From Symsagittifera roscoffensis (taxonomy: Eukaryota > Xenacoelomorpha > Acoela > Convolutidae), in contig NC_087065.1 in assembly GCF_963678635.1 (NCBI RefSeq), positions 25,503,254 to 25,567,253 on the forward strand: a DNA stretch of 64,000 nucleotides. Direction: 5' to 3'. The translations under genes were made by a program, and so were the position numbers. Below, piece after piece: positions 55,246 to 64,000 of the stretch (positions are counted from its first letter, which is position 1; each line of letters opens with the position of its first letter). The notes beneath the pieces are model-generated. The model searched no databases. It saw only the letters and a list, made by a program, of their open reading frames with translations, and was not told where the DNA came from.

Positions 55246-56707
55246 TCAGCCTATACTTAAGTAATATTTCTTATGTAGATATACTTGTATGTTCGTATCA
55301 GAGAATATCACGTGTACAAGCGCGTACAATTCCCGAGGATGCAGTCTTCCTCTGTTTGGATCGTGCACTGGAAGCGAGAGCTCCTTCACGTCCATTTCCA
55401 CGAGGAAGTCCCTCAGTCTCGTCAAGGACAAGACTAGGTTCTCCGGGTCCACGTGCTGCTTCTCCGTCGCTCTCGTTACCAAGAAGCATAGGTATTTTCC
55501 CGGTATCTGCGACGCCGCCGGAGGTAAGGCTGCTACGCCCCCTATCCCTGGTCTTTGCTTCCAAAGGAATTCCACGTTTTTGTATTCTCTCTTAAAATCT
55601 GCCGCTATCGCTGTCCTAAGACTCATGTCTGCTGTGATTGCTATCGCACATGTTCTGTTTGTGAGTATGAAATCACTGTCTGTTAGTATAATGTTACTTG
55701 AATATTCATTTGGTAAGTTAAAATATGACTCAACTACCCTGCCTATGTCAGGTTTCTTAGGTTCTTCGCCTGTTTCTGCTTCTATGTCTCCTGTTTCTCT
55801 TGCTATTCTTAATTTTTTTATTATCAAGTTTTCAGTGTGGGTAAGTCCTACCCCCACTCCCTGGGCAAAAATATCCATCGACGTCCCCGTCGATCGCATA
55901 CCGGGTATCAAGTCGAGGTTAGAAGCCGGAATGAGTAGCCGTCCTTCCTGGGCAGCCCAGGAAGGATCGTCTCGTTCGGTCTTGATGTATTTCATGCTTT
56001 CACGATCTACGTCTTGAATCGTGACACTGGTCTCCTCAGGATCCGAGGTCGTTTCATTTAGCCACTCTAAGACACGCAGGTTCGTCAAGTCTTGTTCGTA
56101 TGACTGCTGTTGCTCGTCGTCGAATTCTACCTCGGGTTTTGACCAGTCGTCAACCCACTCATCGTCGTGATCATCGACTATGTCAATGTCTTGTGACACA
56201 GTTATTTCCTCTAGACCCACTACTTCCTCCACTATCTTCTTCAGATCTATCCTGTCCACTACGAAGTTGTCACCGTAAGGATTGTGTTTCTTTCTTGGTC
56301 TCTTCCCGTCCTTCTGACGAGTCTGTATCGTGAACGGAAGATCCGGTTCCAAGTTCTTGGGAACCTCTATCTGTTCGGGATCCTGCCAATCTTCCTCTGC
56401 GTAGGGTAAGGTTTCATTGTCCGCTTTGATCTGCTCGTTTTGATCCAGGTCCAGCGGTGTATCCGTACCTTCCTCTACGACTTCGTTTCCATCATTCTTC
56501 TCCCTGGTGCCCTTTTCATTGACCTCACAAGCAGGATCCATCATTAGATAATCCCCTTCTTCCATGTCTGCAGGTATACACGAGTCTTCTGTCGATGGAT
56601 TGTGTGGCTTGATGTTCTCGTAGTGGGCGGCTCGGCCAGTGCTCAGTCTATAAAAGCGTCCCTCCTGGTGCACCTCAGTAATCATGAAGGGTCCCCTCCA
56701 CTTTTTT
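55246..56707 (-). CDS. Pol C-terminus: integrase GPY/F module, acidic linker and macro-like (ADP-ribose-binding) domain
   Basis: Meaningful reading in this frame begins at the T6/A6 run (56702-56707), where the integrase sense arrives from the neighbouring frame; the 27 codons above it are noise. First comes the integrase C-terminal module (KKWRGPFMITEV...YRLSTG...HYENIKPH). A roughly 270-residue Asp/Glu-rich linker follows. The last 150 residues (about 55273-55704) match the layout of TARG1/OARD1-type macro domains: SDFILTNRTCAIAITADMSL, AIAADFKREYKNV, a GGVAALP strand, KYLCFLVTRATEKQ, VLSLTRLRDFLVE, KELSLPV and VIFSDTNIQVYLH. The usual M-G-x-G-I-A glycine loop is changed to SLRTAIA. The TARG1 lysine is Arg here and the catalytic Asp of the GCGLD loop is not conserved, so it may bind but not hydrolyse. 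It ends TGA. Confidence 0.75.
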
Positions 56708-57091
56708 AGGAGGTTTTTCGTCCCGTTTCGGTGGTATAACGTTCTGGAATACCCATACATAGTCTCCCACCGAGTAAGCCTTTGCACCAGCTGCTTTCTT
56801 GTCGAATCTTTTCCTCTGCCTTGCCTGTGCCTGCTGAGTATTTCGTCTACACAAATCGTTCAACTCCTGTTGGCGTCTGATCACATCCCTCACGTAGACC
56901 TGTGGGGACGTTTTCTTTCCCTCATACTCTGGGTAAAAGAAGGTTAAGGGTAAAGACTTTTCGTGCCCAGTTAGCATCATGTGTGGACTGACTCCGGTGG
57001 TGGAGTGTTGCGTGCTGTTATATGCTCCCATCACCTGTGGAAGGTATCTGTGCCAGTCGGTCACGTACCTGGAACAATATACTCTCAGCAT
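56675..57091 (-). pseudogene. Integrase, part after an in-frame UAG
   Basis: This is in the same frame as the integrase core, resuming after UAG at 57094-57092. It holds the helices following the DDE core (DWHRYLPQVMGAYNSTQHST and GVSPHMMLTG, standard in Ty3 integrases), then a basic stretch and the start of the C-terminal module (YSVGDYVWVFQ). At the A6 run (plus-strand T6 at 56702-56707) the frame is lost, and the sense continues in the frame of the 55246-56707 entry. A single-base length change there explains the break. Confidence 0.8.
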
Positions 57092-57742
57092 CTACACTAA
57101 CGTCCTATTCTGTCTTTCCACTAAGCCATTCGTCTGAGGGTGGTATGTCGTGGAGTGAGCCTGAGCGACCTGTGAGCGTCTCATAAGCTCTTTCGTAAGC
57201 TCTCCTACGAAAGCTGTTCCATTATCCGATTGAAACGTCATCGGACAACCATGTCTTGCTATCCATGTGTTGATCAGGTGGTCGCATGTCTCTTCCGCCG
57301 AGGCTGTTATGCAGGGCACGGCCTCTGCATACTTCGTAAAATGATCTATCATGACCAGCACCTGATTATAACCATTGTCTGTCATGCATATTTTTTGGTG
57401 ATCTATTTGTACCACCTCGTTGAATTCAGACGACTCGATCGATTGTAAAGGAAATCGCAACTTCCTTGGATCCTTGACCTGTTGGCATGACAGACATGCT
57501 GTTACCCATTTCTCGCAATCTTTTTTCATCCCAGGCCACTCAACGCGCTTCAGGATCCTCTGATAAACTTTGTCGATCCCCTGATGGCCCATCTGATCAT
57601 GTGACTTGAATAATAGTTCTGTCTGATAGAGTTGCGGTAACACTATCGCGTTAAACTTGTATAGGACTCTGTCTTCCTCTCTTCTTTTGCAAGCCACGAT
57701 CCCGTCCTTGTTCAAATATAACCTCCCTTCCTTCTGCATGAA
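57092..57742 (-). pseudogene. Integrase: HHCC zinc domain and DD35E catalytic core
   Basis: The integrase inserts the cDNA into host chromosomes. Numbered from 57739, the zinc-binding residues are H47, H52, C82 and C85 (SHDQMGHQG...CLSC). The catalytic triad is D113 (QIDHQ), D172 (FQSDNG) and E208 (TNGLVERQN), giving D-58-D-35-E spacing. It begins 3 nt after an in-frame UAA (57745-57743) and ends at a UAG (57094-57092), both in the same frame as the neighbours, so in this copy the core cannot be made as part of a full polyprotein without stop-codon readthrough. Confidence 0.9.
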
Positions 57743-59083
57743 TTATTGTCTCAGGATGCGATAACTATATTCCTCGAGGTCCCCTTTATCCGGAGAACCA
57801 TTCTCGATCCACTTTTTCAGGTTGCTTGTCATGCGATCATTTCTCTGCGCCATTAGAAGGTCCGAGAGTCTGTATCTCGCCTTCAAGTACGTCTTCATTA
57901 CCCTCATCTGACTATTCAGCTCGTTGGGCCGGTGTGTGTCTTCTTCCATCTTAACGCAACAAATTTTCGCCAACGGCTGTGTTTCTTGTTTAAACGGCTG
58001 AAGATCAGTCCTGACTACCTCTTTCTGCGGCAACAGGCTTATCGAACGTTTCGATACCGCTATCGTCTCCAAGTCATCCGCTGCGTTGTCAAAGACTCTT
58101 TCGCTTGGTATTAGGTAGCGATCACTGTCAGGATCCTGGTACACTTCTCTGTCCAGGTCCCTTGCCCGAGTTTCCACTAGTAGCGTGTGTATCGCTAGTT
58201 CTGACAGTTCTGATCCCGAACTCGAGTTCGTGTCTGAATAGGTGTCCATTCCTGAGTTTCGGGAATCATCATCCGTCGAGGAGGTTGTGCTGGAGACTGC
58301 GCGCTCCTCCAGATCATGTCTGTGCCTTCTTCGCATCCATCTGAACTCCCCGGACAAAACCTTGTTCTCTAGGTCCTGTTTCTCATCAGGAATTTTCTCG
58401 TCCATCTCAGACTCCCCGGACAAATTTTCTTGTCCCGGGTGTTGATCTTTTGATCGCTGGTTCTTTTCATCATTCGTCTCCCCGGACAAATAGTTTTTCA
58501 GCAGATTTTGTTCTACCTTCTTACCTTCCTTATCCTGGTCCACAAAGGTGACGGTTTTCTTTCGCTTGCTGCTCCCCTGTTCTCTCTGTCCGTAAGAAGT
58601 ACTGGTTAAAATCTCTTGGGGTATTGAGGATACTAGTTGCTGAACTATTGTCCTACAATCCCTCTCGTTCTCTTCGTGCTGTCGTCTGGACGGCATGATC
58701 TTCACCTTCTCACTAACTGTTAGCGATGCCACTGCTGCTGTCCACTCGGGGTCATCTCTGGTCACTTCTCTTTCTAACAATCCACCCAGCATCCGCATCA
58801 CTTGCGGTGTGACTTGCACCGTTTTATCCAATAATGAGAGGCTGTTTATGTTCATGCGAGAGAGTTCTTGCTGGACCAGGTTCGAGCGCAGCAACAGATC
58901 CAAGGGGACTGGGTCCTCCTTGGATAGGATCTTTATCTCGGCTGCTTTCTCTACAGGTAACTCAGGGTGCCCTGGAATTGGATGTCCAGACTTATCCAAC
59001 CATCTCGTTAAGGGAAGCGCTTCATAAGTTTCTTTGTCCAGAAACGAGAATCCCTCCTTTATTTCCGCCTGATTGGCCTGCTT
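57743..59083 (-). pseudogene. Large acidic insert between RNase H and integrase
   Basis: The frame is shared with RT/RNase H upstream, past a UAG at 59086-59084, and with the integrase downstream, past a UAA at 57745-57743. It is about 445 codons, where Ty3 elements usually have about 100 or fewer residues. The sequence is hydrophilic and probably disordered, with three spaced LSGE motifs (NYLSGETNDE, ENLSGESEMD, KVLSGEFRW), a basic patch KRKKTV and long Asp/Ser runs. No catalytic domain was recognised. It may be a tether, a cleavage-site-rich spacer or a host-factor binding region. Confidence 0.7.
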
Positions 59084-60343
59084 CTATTCCAATCTTTCAT
59101 AAAACTCAGTTTTCTTGCTGAGGCTGTCAGCATTCTGGTGTTTATCACGCATCCTATGTTCGATTATCATATGGTAGCCATCAAATCTGACTATCCATCT
59201 ACCAATATAACTCTGATCCATCGAGTAGGTTTTCAACCAGGATAACGCTCTGTTGTCCACGCGTAACTTGAAGGGAGCGCTCCCCAAGTATGCACGGTAC
59301 TTTTCCACGAAGGTGACTACTGCAAACATTTCTGCTTTTGGTGCGCCATATTTCATCTCTGTGTCACTCAAGACCTTGCTGCCGTATGCAATGGGACGGA
59401 GAACTGTTCTTCCGTTCCATTCTTGCTCTTGATGCAAGATTCCTGAGATGGCTACCACCGATGCGTCTGTGTCGAGAACATACATGCCCTTTTCTGTAGG
59501 CATGCCCAGCACTGGCGCTTCGCACAGTTCCCGCTTTATGTTCTCGAAAGCAACCTGTGCCTCATCGTTCCATTCGAACTTCTTCCCCTTGTTGCGCATC
59601 AGCTTCTGCATCGGATACACCTTGTCCGCGTATCCTTTTATGAATTCTCGGTAGTAATTGGCAAACCCTAGGAAGCTCAGCAGCTGTGTGTCCGTTCTGG
59701 GGGCCTTCCATGTCAACACTGCTTCCACTGCTTCCGGGTCCGGCCTGACACCATGCCTATCCACCATTCTTCCTAGGTACTTAATCGAATCCCTAAGGAT
59801 TTCACATTTCGATGGTTTGCACTTCAATCCAGCTCTTTTCATGCATCCAAAGACCTCATCGAGCCTATCAATGTGGTCTTCCAGGGTCGGTGTCGCTATG
59901 ACTACGTCATCCACGTAACACATCACGAGATTCCCGTACTTGTTGGTCACTCTCGTCAAAGCCTGAGCCATCAGTCTTTGAAAAGTGGCCGTTGCATTGC
60001 ACAAGCCCAAGGGCATCCTCTTCCACTGGTACAATCCCAACTCGCACGCAAATCCGGTTTTCTCTCTGTCCTTCTTCCGCAGAGGGACCTGCCAGAAGGC
60101 AGAACCTAAGTCCAATGTGGTGAAGAACTTGGCATCACCAAGCTTAGATAGGCTCTCGTCTATTCGCGGTATCGGGTACGCATCTTTTATCGTTACCGCG
60201 TTCAAGTAACGAAAGTCGCAACAAAATCTAAGCTGCCCCCTTTCTTTTTCGCCATTACTACCCCGCAAGCCCATGGCGATTCCGAGGGTTCTATCATGTC
60301 GTATTCAAGCAACATTTCTATTTCCGCTCGGCACGCTTCCGAT
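59084..60343 (-). pseudogene. Reverse transcriptase and RNase H (Ty3/gypsy Pol)
   Basis: The enzyme makes cDNA from the element's RNA and removes the RNA strand. In the main frame (from 60274): RFCCDFRYLN, TTLDLGSAFWQVPL (catalytic D55), the primer-grip-side MPLGLCNATATFQRLM, the active site YVDD (120-123), KCEILRDSIKYLG, and LSFLGFANYYREFI. RNase H then follows with YVLDTDAS (D268), GAPKAEM (E315) and LRVDNRALSW (D340). The first 35 residues of the RT (AEIEMLLEYDMIEPSESPWA region) lie in another frame at about 60240-60343; the switch is at the five-base G run (plus C5, 60236-60240). UAG at 59086-59084 ends the frame where the linker continues in phase. Confidence 0.92.
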
Positions 60344-60982
60344 TTAAGAACGGGGAACGGCGCCTTCTTCTAATTCGATTTCGTGTTCGACGAAATTACA
60401 GCAACCGATATCCGCCTTATGTTTTGAAAATACATCTGCGTTCCGATTTAGGAGGTCTCGCAATTTTTCGAAATCTCCCTCACCTATTTTCCCTTTTAAA
60501 TGTTCTATTTCTGGCAAAACCGGTTTGTCAGATTCTAGTTCATATGACGAGGGGCGTTCCGGAAAATTCGAGCAGCTTGATAAGCCGTCGTCTGTTTCGG
60601 ATTTCATTGAAAACAACCTATGAATAGATTTTAATTCATTAATCCTCTTTAAAATTTTATCTTTATTGGCATGATAAGGACAGTCTTTCACACTATATTT
60701 CTTCAAGTTTTCTGTCTCCTCAAAGTCGGTCCTCATCGGCAAAGCGTAGCCAAGCTTCTTTCCACGCTGGGTTGAAACCGTGGTGTCCAGTGTGTTCAAC
60801 AACACACTGACACACAGTCCGTTTCGCGTTACCGAGAAGCTCCGGCCTAAAATCACCGAACTCTGACTATTTGGATTCGGTACTAAGCAAACCTGTTTAC
60901 TATCACTTAACGAATTCAAATTTCTCATTCTAAAAATTGCTACCACAGCTTGTCCTGGTTGTAATTTTACTTTTCTGTCCAA
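60344..60982 (-). pseudogene. Pol region between protease and RT
   Basis: The frame takes over from the gag-protease frame at the A8/T8 homopolymer (60981-60988) and runs 212 codons to UAA at 60346-60344. The content fits the pre-RT segment of Ty3 polyproteins: a beta-rich part (SVILGRSFSVTRNGLCVSVL), then a helical part ending in a typical pre-RT sequence with DLLNRNADVFSKHKADIGCC and HEIELEEG. A one-base difference near TTCTTAAATC (around 60343-60350) displaces the frame before the RT fingers. Confidence 0.8.
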
Positions 60983-63900
60983 AAAAAATTTTTACCTTGT
61001 TTTCGTCTGTTATTATCCTATTAATTGGTCTCTTAACATACTTTCGGTCCGGGTTTCTAATCCGTATCAGACCGTTGTCCAAGTCAATCATCACGTCAAA
61101 AATCCTGACAAAATCCCGGCCCAAGATGAATTGGTCGGCGTCGTCCAGATTCTCTACCACCAGGAAGCTCATCCAAAGATCCCGTCCTCCCATGTGGAGG
61201 ACCGTTATTGGCGTTCTTCCGGCCACGTAGATAGCTCCTCGATTGGCGGCGGCCAGTCGGAGATTCGTCGGAATTAGATCTTCCCGCGTGAAGCCCATTC
61301 TTTCCCAAGTTTTTATCGGCATCACACTCACTACCGCCCCTGTGTCCAAAAGCCCTGTGACTCCGAGTTTTGTTCCGTTGGTGTCGAGCAGATGTGCGGT
61401 CACATCTGCTTCATACCCAATGTGTACTGCGTCTTGTTCCATCATGGCGTCATGGCCTATCCTGCGGACTTTGAGTTCCTCTTCACCCAAATCGATTTGC
61501 CCCATTTGGTCATCATCTGTTGTTACATAAGTCCTGGTGTAGATACTGATTCCATCCACGTTCAGCATTATTTGATACGACCCATAGACCTCTAGGTAGC
61601 GTCCATGAAGTTTCTTTATGCGAGGGCCATCCGTCGTTAGTAGTGCTCGCACAGCTCTCGACTCGGTGCGTGGCTCCACCTGCCTCAGATAATCTGCATA
61701 TGTGTCCAAATGCATCAAAGTGAACTCGGATGGTTCACTCAGATTTCTTATTACCTGGTGTCCAGCCACTGAGATTATCGACTGTATCTTGTTTCCTTGC
61801 GGCACCATGCCGAACCTCTGACCGGAGATCACTTTAAGTTTCATGTTCAAACTGCTTGGTGCTTTCGTTTCTTCGAACTCCGTTGCTTCGAAGGTATTCA
61901 GTTGCTCCTGAAGTTTCTCATTTTCCAGTTCAAGTTTCACTTTTTGTTCGATCTCTTTCGTCACCAGTTCCTGCTGCACCCTATTTAGAGCATCCCTCGC
62001 GGCTGCCCTATAATCGATCTCGAAGTCATCAGCCGCAGTAGCTGGTTCCGGTTCACGTGTCTCCTCTGTTACCGCTTGCATTTTCTTTGCCGCCAGCTCT
62101 TGAGGTTTATCCTTTCTGCGTGCTTCTGCTTCACTCAAAAGTCGAGCCTTGCTGGCTTTCACTCCTGACAAAGCTTCTTCATGTCTTGGATGCTTGATGT
62201 CTGCCACTGCATTCCAGAATTGCGGACAATCTGATTTAAAATGACCTTCCAAGTTGCAAAAGAAACACCTCGGGCCGAATTTCGCAATTACTCCTCTCAT
62301 GAAATCCTCATGGTCCAATTCTGACGCATCTTCGTCCTCGAGGCTAAAGCCTATTGCTTTCATGCCTTTTTTGTAAGCTGGGCATGCTGACACATGATGG
62401 TCCGTTGAACTGCAATTGGCACAAGAGCGTCTCTTGTCCATATTATCCCTCGGTTTGTACCAATTGTTCCCTTGGTTTGCTGGTCCGTTGTTAAAATTGC
62501 CATAATTGTTCTTGTAGTATCCAGATCTCGAAGGAGGTTTCAACAAAAGATACTCTTTTGACTTGAGCCTCAACTCCTCTGGTGTTGGCGCATTTGTTGC
62601 TAGTGGTGTGTAATGCGTTGCTAGCATCGTTCGAAGTTCATCATTCTTCACACCATCGATGAATTTTGAGGCTACGGCCAGGTTAATCCTTCGGTTTGAC
62701 TCATCCGGTTGGCTGCGTCTTCTCAGCATTTCCAAATCATCGAGAAACTTGTCTATCGTTTCATCTTCTCCTTGCGTTCGTTTCTCGAAGCGCATCATCG
62801 CCTGGTGCCCCTGCACCCCTGATCCGAAACGGTTTAACAAGATTTCGAAGATTTTCGCAGCAGTGTCACGTTGATATTGCTTCTTGGCCATGACACAGTT
62901 CAGGGCTGTCCCTTCCAAGTTGCTGGTGAGCGCACTGCATTCTTGTCTCTCCGACAAGTCCTCTTCCTCGAAATGCAGCTTCATTACCTCTATCCAGGTA
63001 TCAATACAGCCATCAGATTCGTCTTTGTAGCATCTTGGTTTCTTAAAGACTCTTCTGGACTTCTCACTGCGTTCATTGGTTCTGGATAACCTTGTAAGGA
63101 ATGTCTCCAAAGACCTATTTAGGGGTTCAAATGCCGTGGCCATTGCCGTAGCATCCCTTGAGTGTCCCGCCTGAGTGTCCTCACACCTCGTCTGAGGCTC
63201 TGTATGCGGTGCATCCCTGCAATCCGAATCGGCGTGAGTGTTTCCCGCTTGGCCCACATGACTCCTCCTCGGGCTCGCATGCTCCCTGTTGCCGGAATCA
63301 CTTCTCCCAGTCGCATGTGTGCCTTGCGTTGGTCGTTCGTTAGAGGTTTGTCTGTTCCCCGTTGAACTTGCTCTACTGTTCGGGCCCCATGTTCCATAAC
63401 CCCTTGTGGCATAGCCTGATGAACTGCCCCTGCCTCTAGTGGATCCATACGTCTTCCTCTTTTGATGTTCATTGAAGTTCACCCTCGGTTCCCTGCTGGG
63501 ACCTCCCGAGTTCGGTTCTCCTTCTTTTGGTCCACTCTTGTTGCTTAGTAGCCCGTCCAACCTATCCATGATAGCCTGAGTTCGCCTCTCCATCATCGCG
63601 TCTATCTTTGTGCCAAGAGTCCCAAGAGACTGCTCTTGCTGAATTCGTAACCTCTTCATGTCGTCTCTTAAGCGTAACTCTCGCTGTTCCGCTTCTCTTG
63701 TCATTCGCGACAAGTTCTTCGCCATATGCGCGTCCGTTCTTTCTTTCAAGCGTTTTTCGCTCCTGCCAACTTCTTGTCTATTGCGGTTTATTTCTTCCCG
63801 CAGACATTCTCTTTCAATGTGAACTGCTCTTTCTAGTTCACTCATCCTTATTGACATCTGTTCATTTTGTTCTCCTAAACTTTCCACTATGTTGTTTAAG

Positions 63901-64000
63901 GCTTCTTCTAGTGCTGCCCCGTTATCTAAGAGTGGCGTCACTAGTGGCGGTGTAACCCTGTCGGTCCCAGGTAGCTTCGTGCTGGTGGAGATCCGGGCCT
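60930..64000 (-). CDS. Gag and protease of the giant element (5' partial)
   Basis: The frame is open to the window edge; the nominal start at 63941 is GTG, so the true start is outside. Numbering from 63941: residues 10-110 are a long coiled coil. Residues 135-255 are a Gly/Ser/Arg-rich disordered linker. Residues 290-470 are a retrotransposon Gag capsid-like helical domain (RCYKDESDGCIDTWIEVMKL to DETIDKFLDDLEMLRRR). Two CCHC zinc knuckles follow, C507-C510-H515-C520 and C559-C562-H567-C572, which bind the genomic RNA. Residues 655-690 are another coiled coil. The aspartic protease has LLDTGA (D866) and FILGRDF (938-944). At over 1,000 residues it is long for a Gag-Pro, chiefly because of the N-terminal coiled coil and the linker. 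The frame runs past the A8/T8 run (60981-60988) and ends at UAG 60932-60930. Confidence 0.9.
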   Translation of the reverse strand, partial: ARISTSTKLPGTDRVTPPLVTPLLDNGAALEEALNNIVESLGEQNEQMSIRMSELERAVHIERECLREEINRNRQEVGRSEKRLKERTDAHMAKNLSRMTREAEQRELRLRDDMKRLRIQQEQSLGTLGTKIDAMMERRTQAIMDRLDGLLSNKSGPKEGEPNSGGPSREPRVNFNEHQKRKTYGSTRGRGSSSGYATRGYGTWGPNSRASSTGNRQTSNERPTQGTHATGRSDSGNREHASPRRSHVGQAGNTHADSDCRDAPHTEPQTRCEDTQAGHSRDATAMATAFEPLNRSLETFLTRLSRTNERSEKSRRVFKKPRCYKDESDGCIDTWIEVMKLHFEEEDLSERQECSALTSNLEGTALNCVMAKKQYQRDTAAKIFEILLNRFGSGVQGHQAMMRFEKRTQGEDETIDKFLDDLEMLRRRSQPDESNRRINLAVASKFIDGVKNDELRTMLATHYTPLATNAPTPEELRLKSKEYLLLKPPSRSGYYKNNYGNFNNGPANQGNNWYKPRDNMDKRRSCANCSSTDHHVSACPAYKKGMKAIGFSLEDEDASELDHEDFMRGVIAKFGPRCFFCNLEGHFKSDCPQFWNAVADIKHPRHEEALSGVKASKARLLSEAEARRKDKPQELAAKKMQAVTEETREPEPATAADDFEIDYRAAARDALNRVQQELVTKEIEQKVKLELENEKLQEQLNTFEATEFEETKAPSSLNMKLKVISGQRFGMVPQGNKIQSIISVAGHQVIRNLSEPSEFTLMHLDTYADYLRQVEPRTESRAVRALLTTDGPRIKKLHGRYLEVYGSYQIMLNVDGISIYTRTYVTTDDDQMGQIDLGEEELKVRRIGHDAMMEQDAVHIGYEADVTAHLLDTNGTKLGVTGLLDTGAVVSVMPIKTWERMGFTREDLIPTNLRLAAANRGAIYVAGRTPITVLHMGGRDLWMSFLVVENLDDADQFILGRDFVRIFDVMIDLDNGLIRIRNPDRKYVKRPINRIITDENKVKIFFGQKSKITTRTSCGSNF

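Larger units (their letters stand above)
44331..64000 (-). mobile_element. Giant Ty3/gypsy LTR retrotransposon, 3' part (over 19.6 kb, continues past the right edge)
   Basis: The order on the minus strand is gag, protease, RT, RNase H, acidic insert, integrase, macro-like domain, a 394-bp gap, a second coding block (coiled-coil protein, SGNH hydrolase, several unknown proteins), a 3' UTR, a purine tract and the LTR. All coding segments are on one strand and have a similar GC-rich composition compared with the AT-rich flanks, which supports a single unit. The domain order RT-RNaseH-integrase and the YVDD motif mark Ty3/gypsy. The gag frame is open to the window edge, so the 5' LTR and primer-binding site are outside. 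Counting a 5' LTR and leader, the full element should exceed about 20.5 kb, far above the usual 5-10 kb. This copy has three in-frame stops and several frame changes in pol and is probably defective. Confidence 0.88.

Noticed and set aside
57092-59086. Alternative genetic code with UAA/UAG as glutamine
   Set aside because: The LINE ORF (11399) and the nearby unrecognised ORFs use UAA or UAG as plausible ends, CAG/CAA is the normal Gln codon throughout pol, and the dioxygenase ends normally. Four stops in one damaged element are better explained by mutation.
46740-64000. Plus-strand ORFs across 46.3-64 kb
   Set aside because: Many are open for 60-240 codons, but all lie antisense to the long minus-strand frames and show no domains. 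They follow from the GC-rich codon composition of the real strand.
1-64000. tRNA, rRNA, snRNA genes
   Set aside because: I looked for cloverleaf-like blocks and U6/5S-like internal boxes and saw none that I could defend by eye; a covariance-model scan would be decisive.

Overview
The window looks like nuclear DNA of an invertebrate animal. It is AT-rich, intron-containing and full of transposon relics: LINE reverse transcriptases, a Tc1/mariner relic, hAT-like MITEs with 8-bp target duplications, and an LTR element. The one clear host gene has six GC-richer exons with GT-AG introns. I cannot name the species. Many apparent ORF starts here are GTG or TTG rather than ATG, so starts are stated cautiously.

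Layout. 0-9.6 kb is AT-rich non-coding DNA with small inverted-repeat elements and a decayed LTR-retroelement protease. 9.6-13.6 kb holds a hAT-like MITE, a 5'-truncated LINE, a hairpin repeat, one short intact minus-strand ORF and two orphan exons. 15.6-16.5 kb is a palindrome-rich MITE. 18.2-21.2 kb is a complete Fe(II)/2-oxoglutarate dioxygenase gene of the TauD/TfdA (clavaminate-synthase-like) type. 24-26 kb is a more complex, broken coding-like stretch. 26.0-30.6 kb is a four-unit tandem array, each unit (about 1.1-1.2 kb) carrying a long hairpin. 33-40.6 kb is a nest of duplicated segments containing a Tc1/mariner relic and a partial copy of it. 41.9-43.3 kb is a LINE relic that has been duplicated in inverted orientation.

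The main discovery is 44,331 to the right edge: the 3' part (over 19.6 kb) of a giant Ty3/gypsy LTR retrotransposon on the minus strand. A 916-bp 3' LTR with matching inverted ends is preceded by a purine tract. Upstream come Gag, protease, RT, RNase H, a roughly 450-residue acidic insert, a DD35E integrase and a C-terminal macro-like (TARG1/OARD1-like) domain. Between pol and the LTR lies a second coding block of about 8.8 kb that ordinary Ty3 elements lack. It encodes an NLS/coiled-coil protein, a complete SGNH/GDSL hydrolase, and several large proteins I do not recognise. A good splice acceptor 80 nt before its first ATG suggests env-like expression from a spliced mRNA.

This copy is damaged. 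Three in-frame UAG/UAA codons sit in pol and many frame changes occur, several at homopolymers, so the copy is probably defective or carries assembly indels. The downstream block may originally have been one or a few long ORFs.
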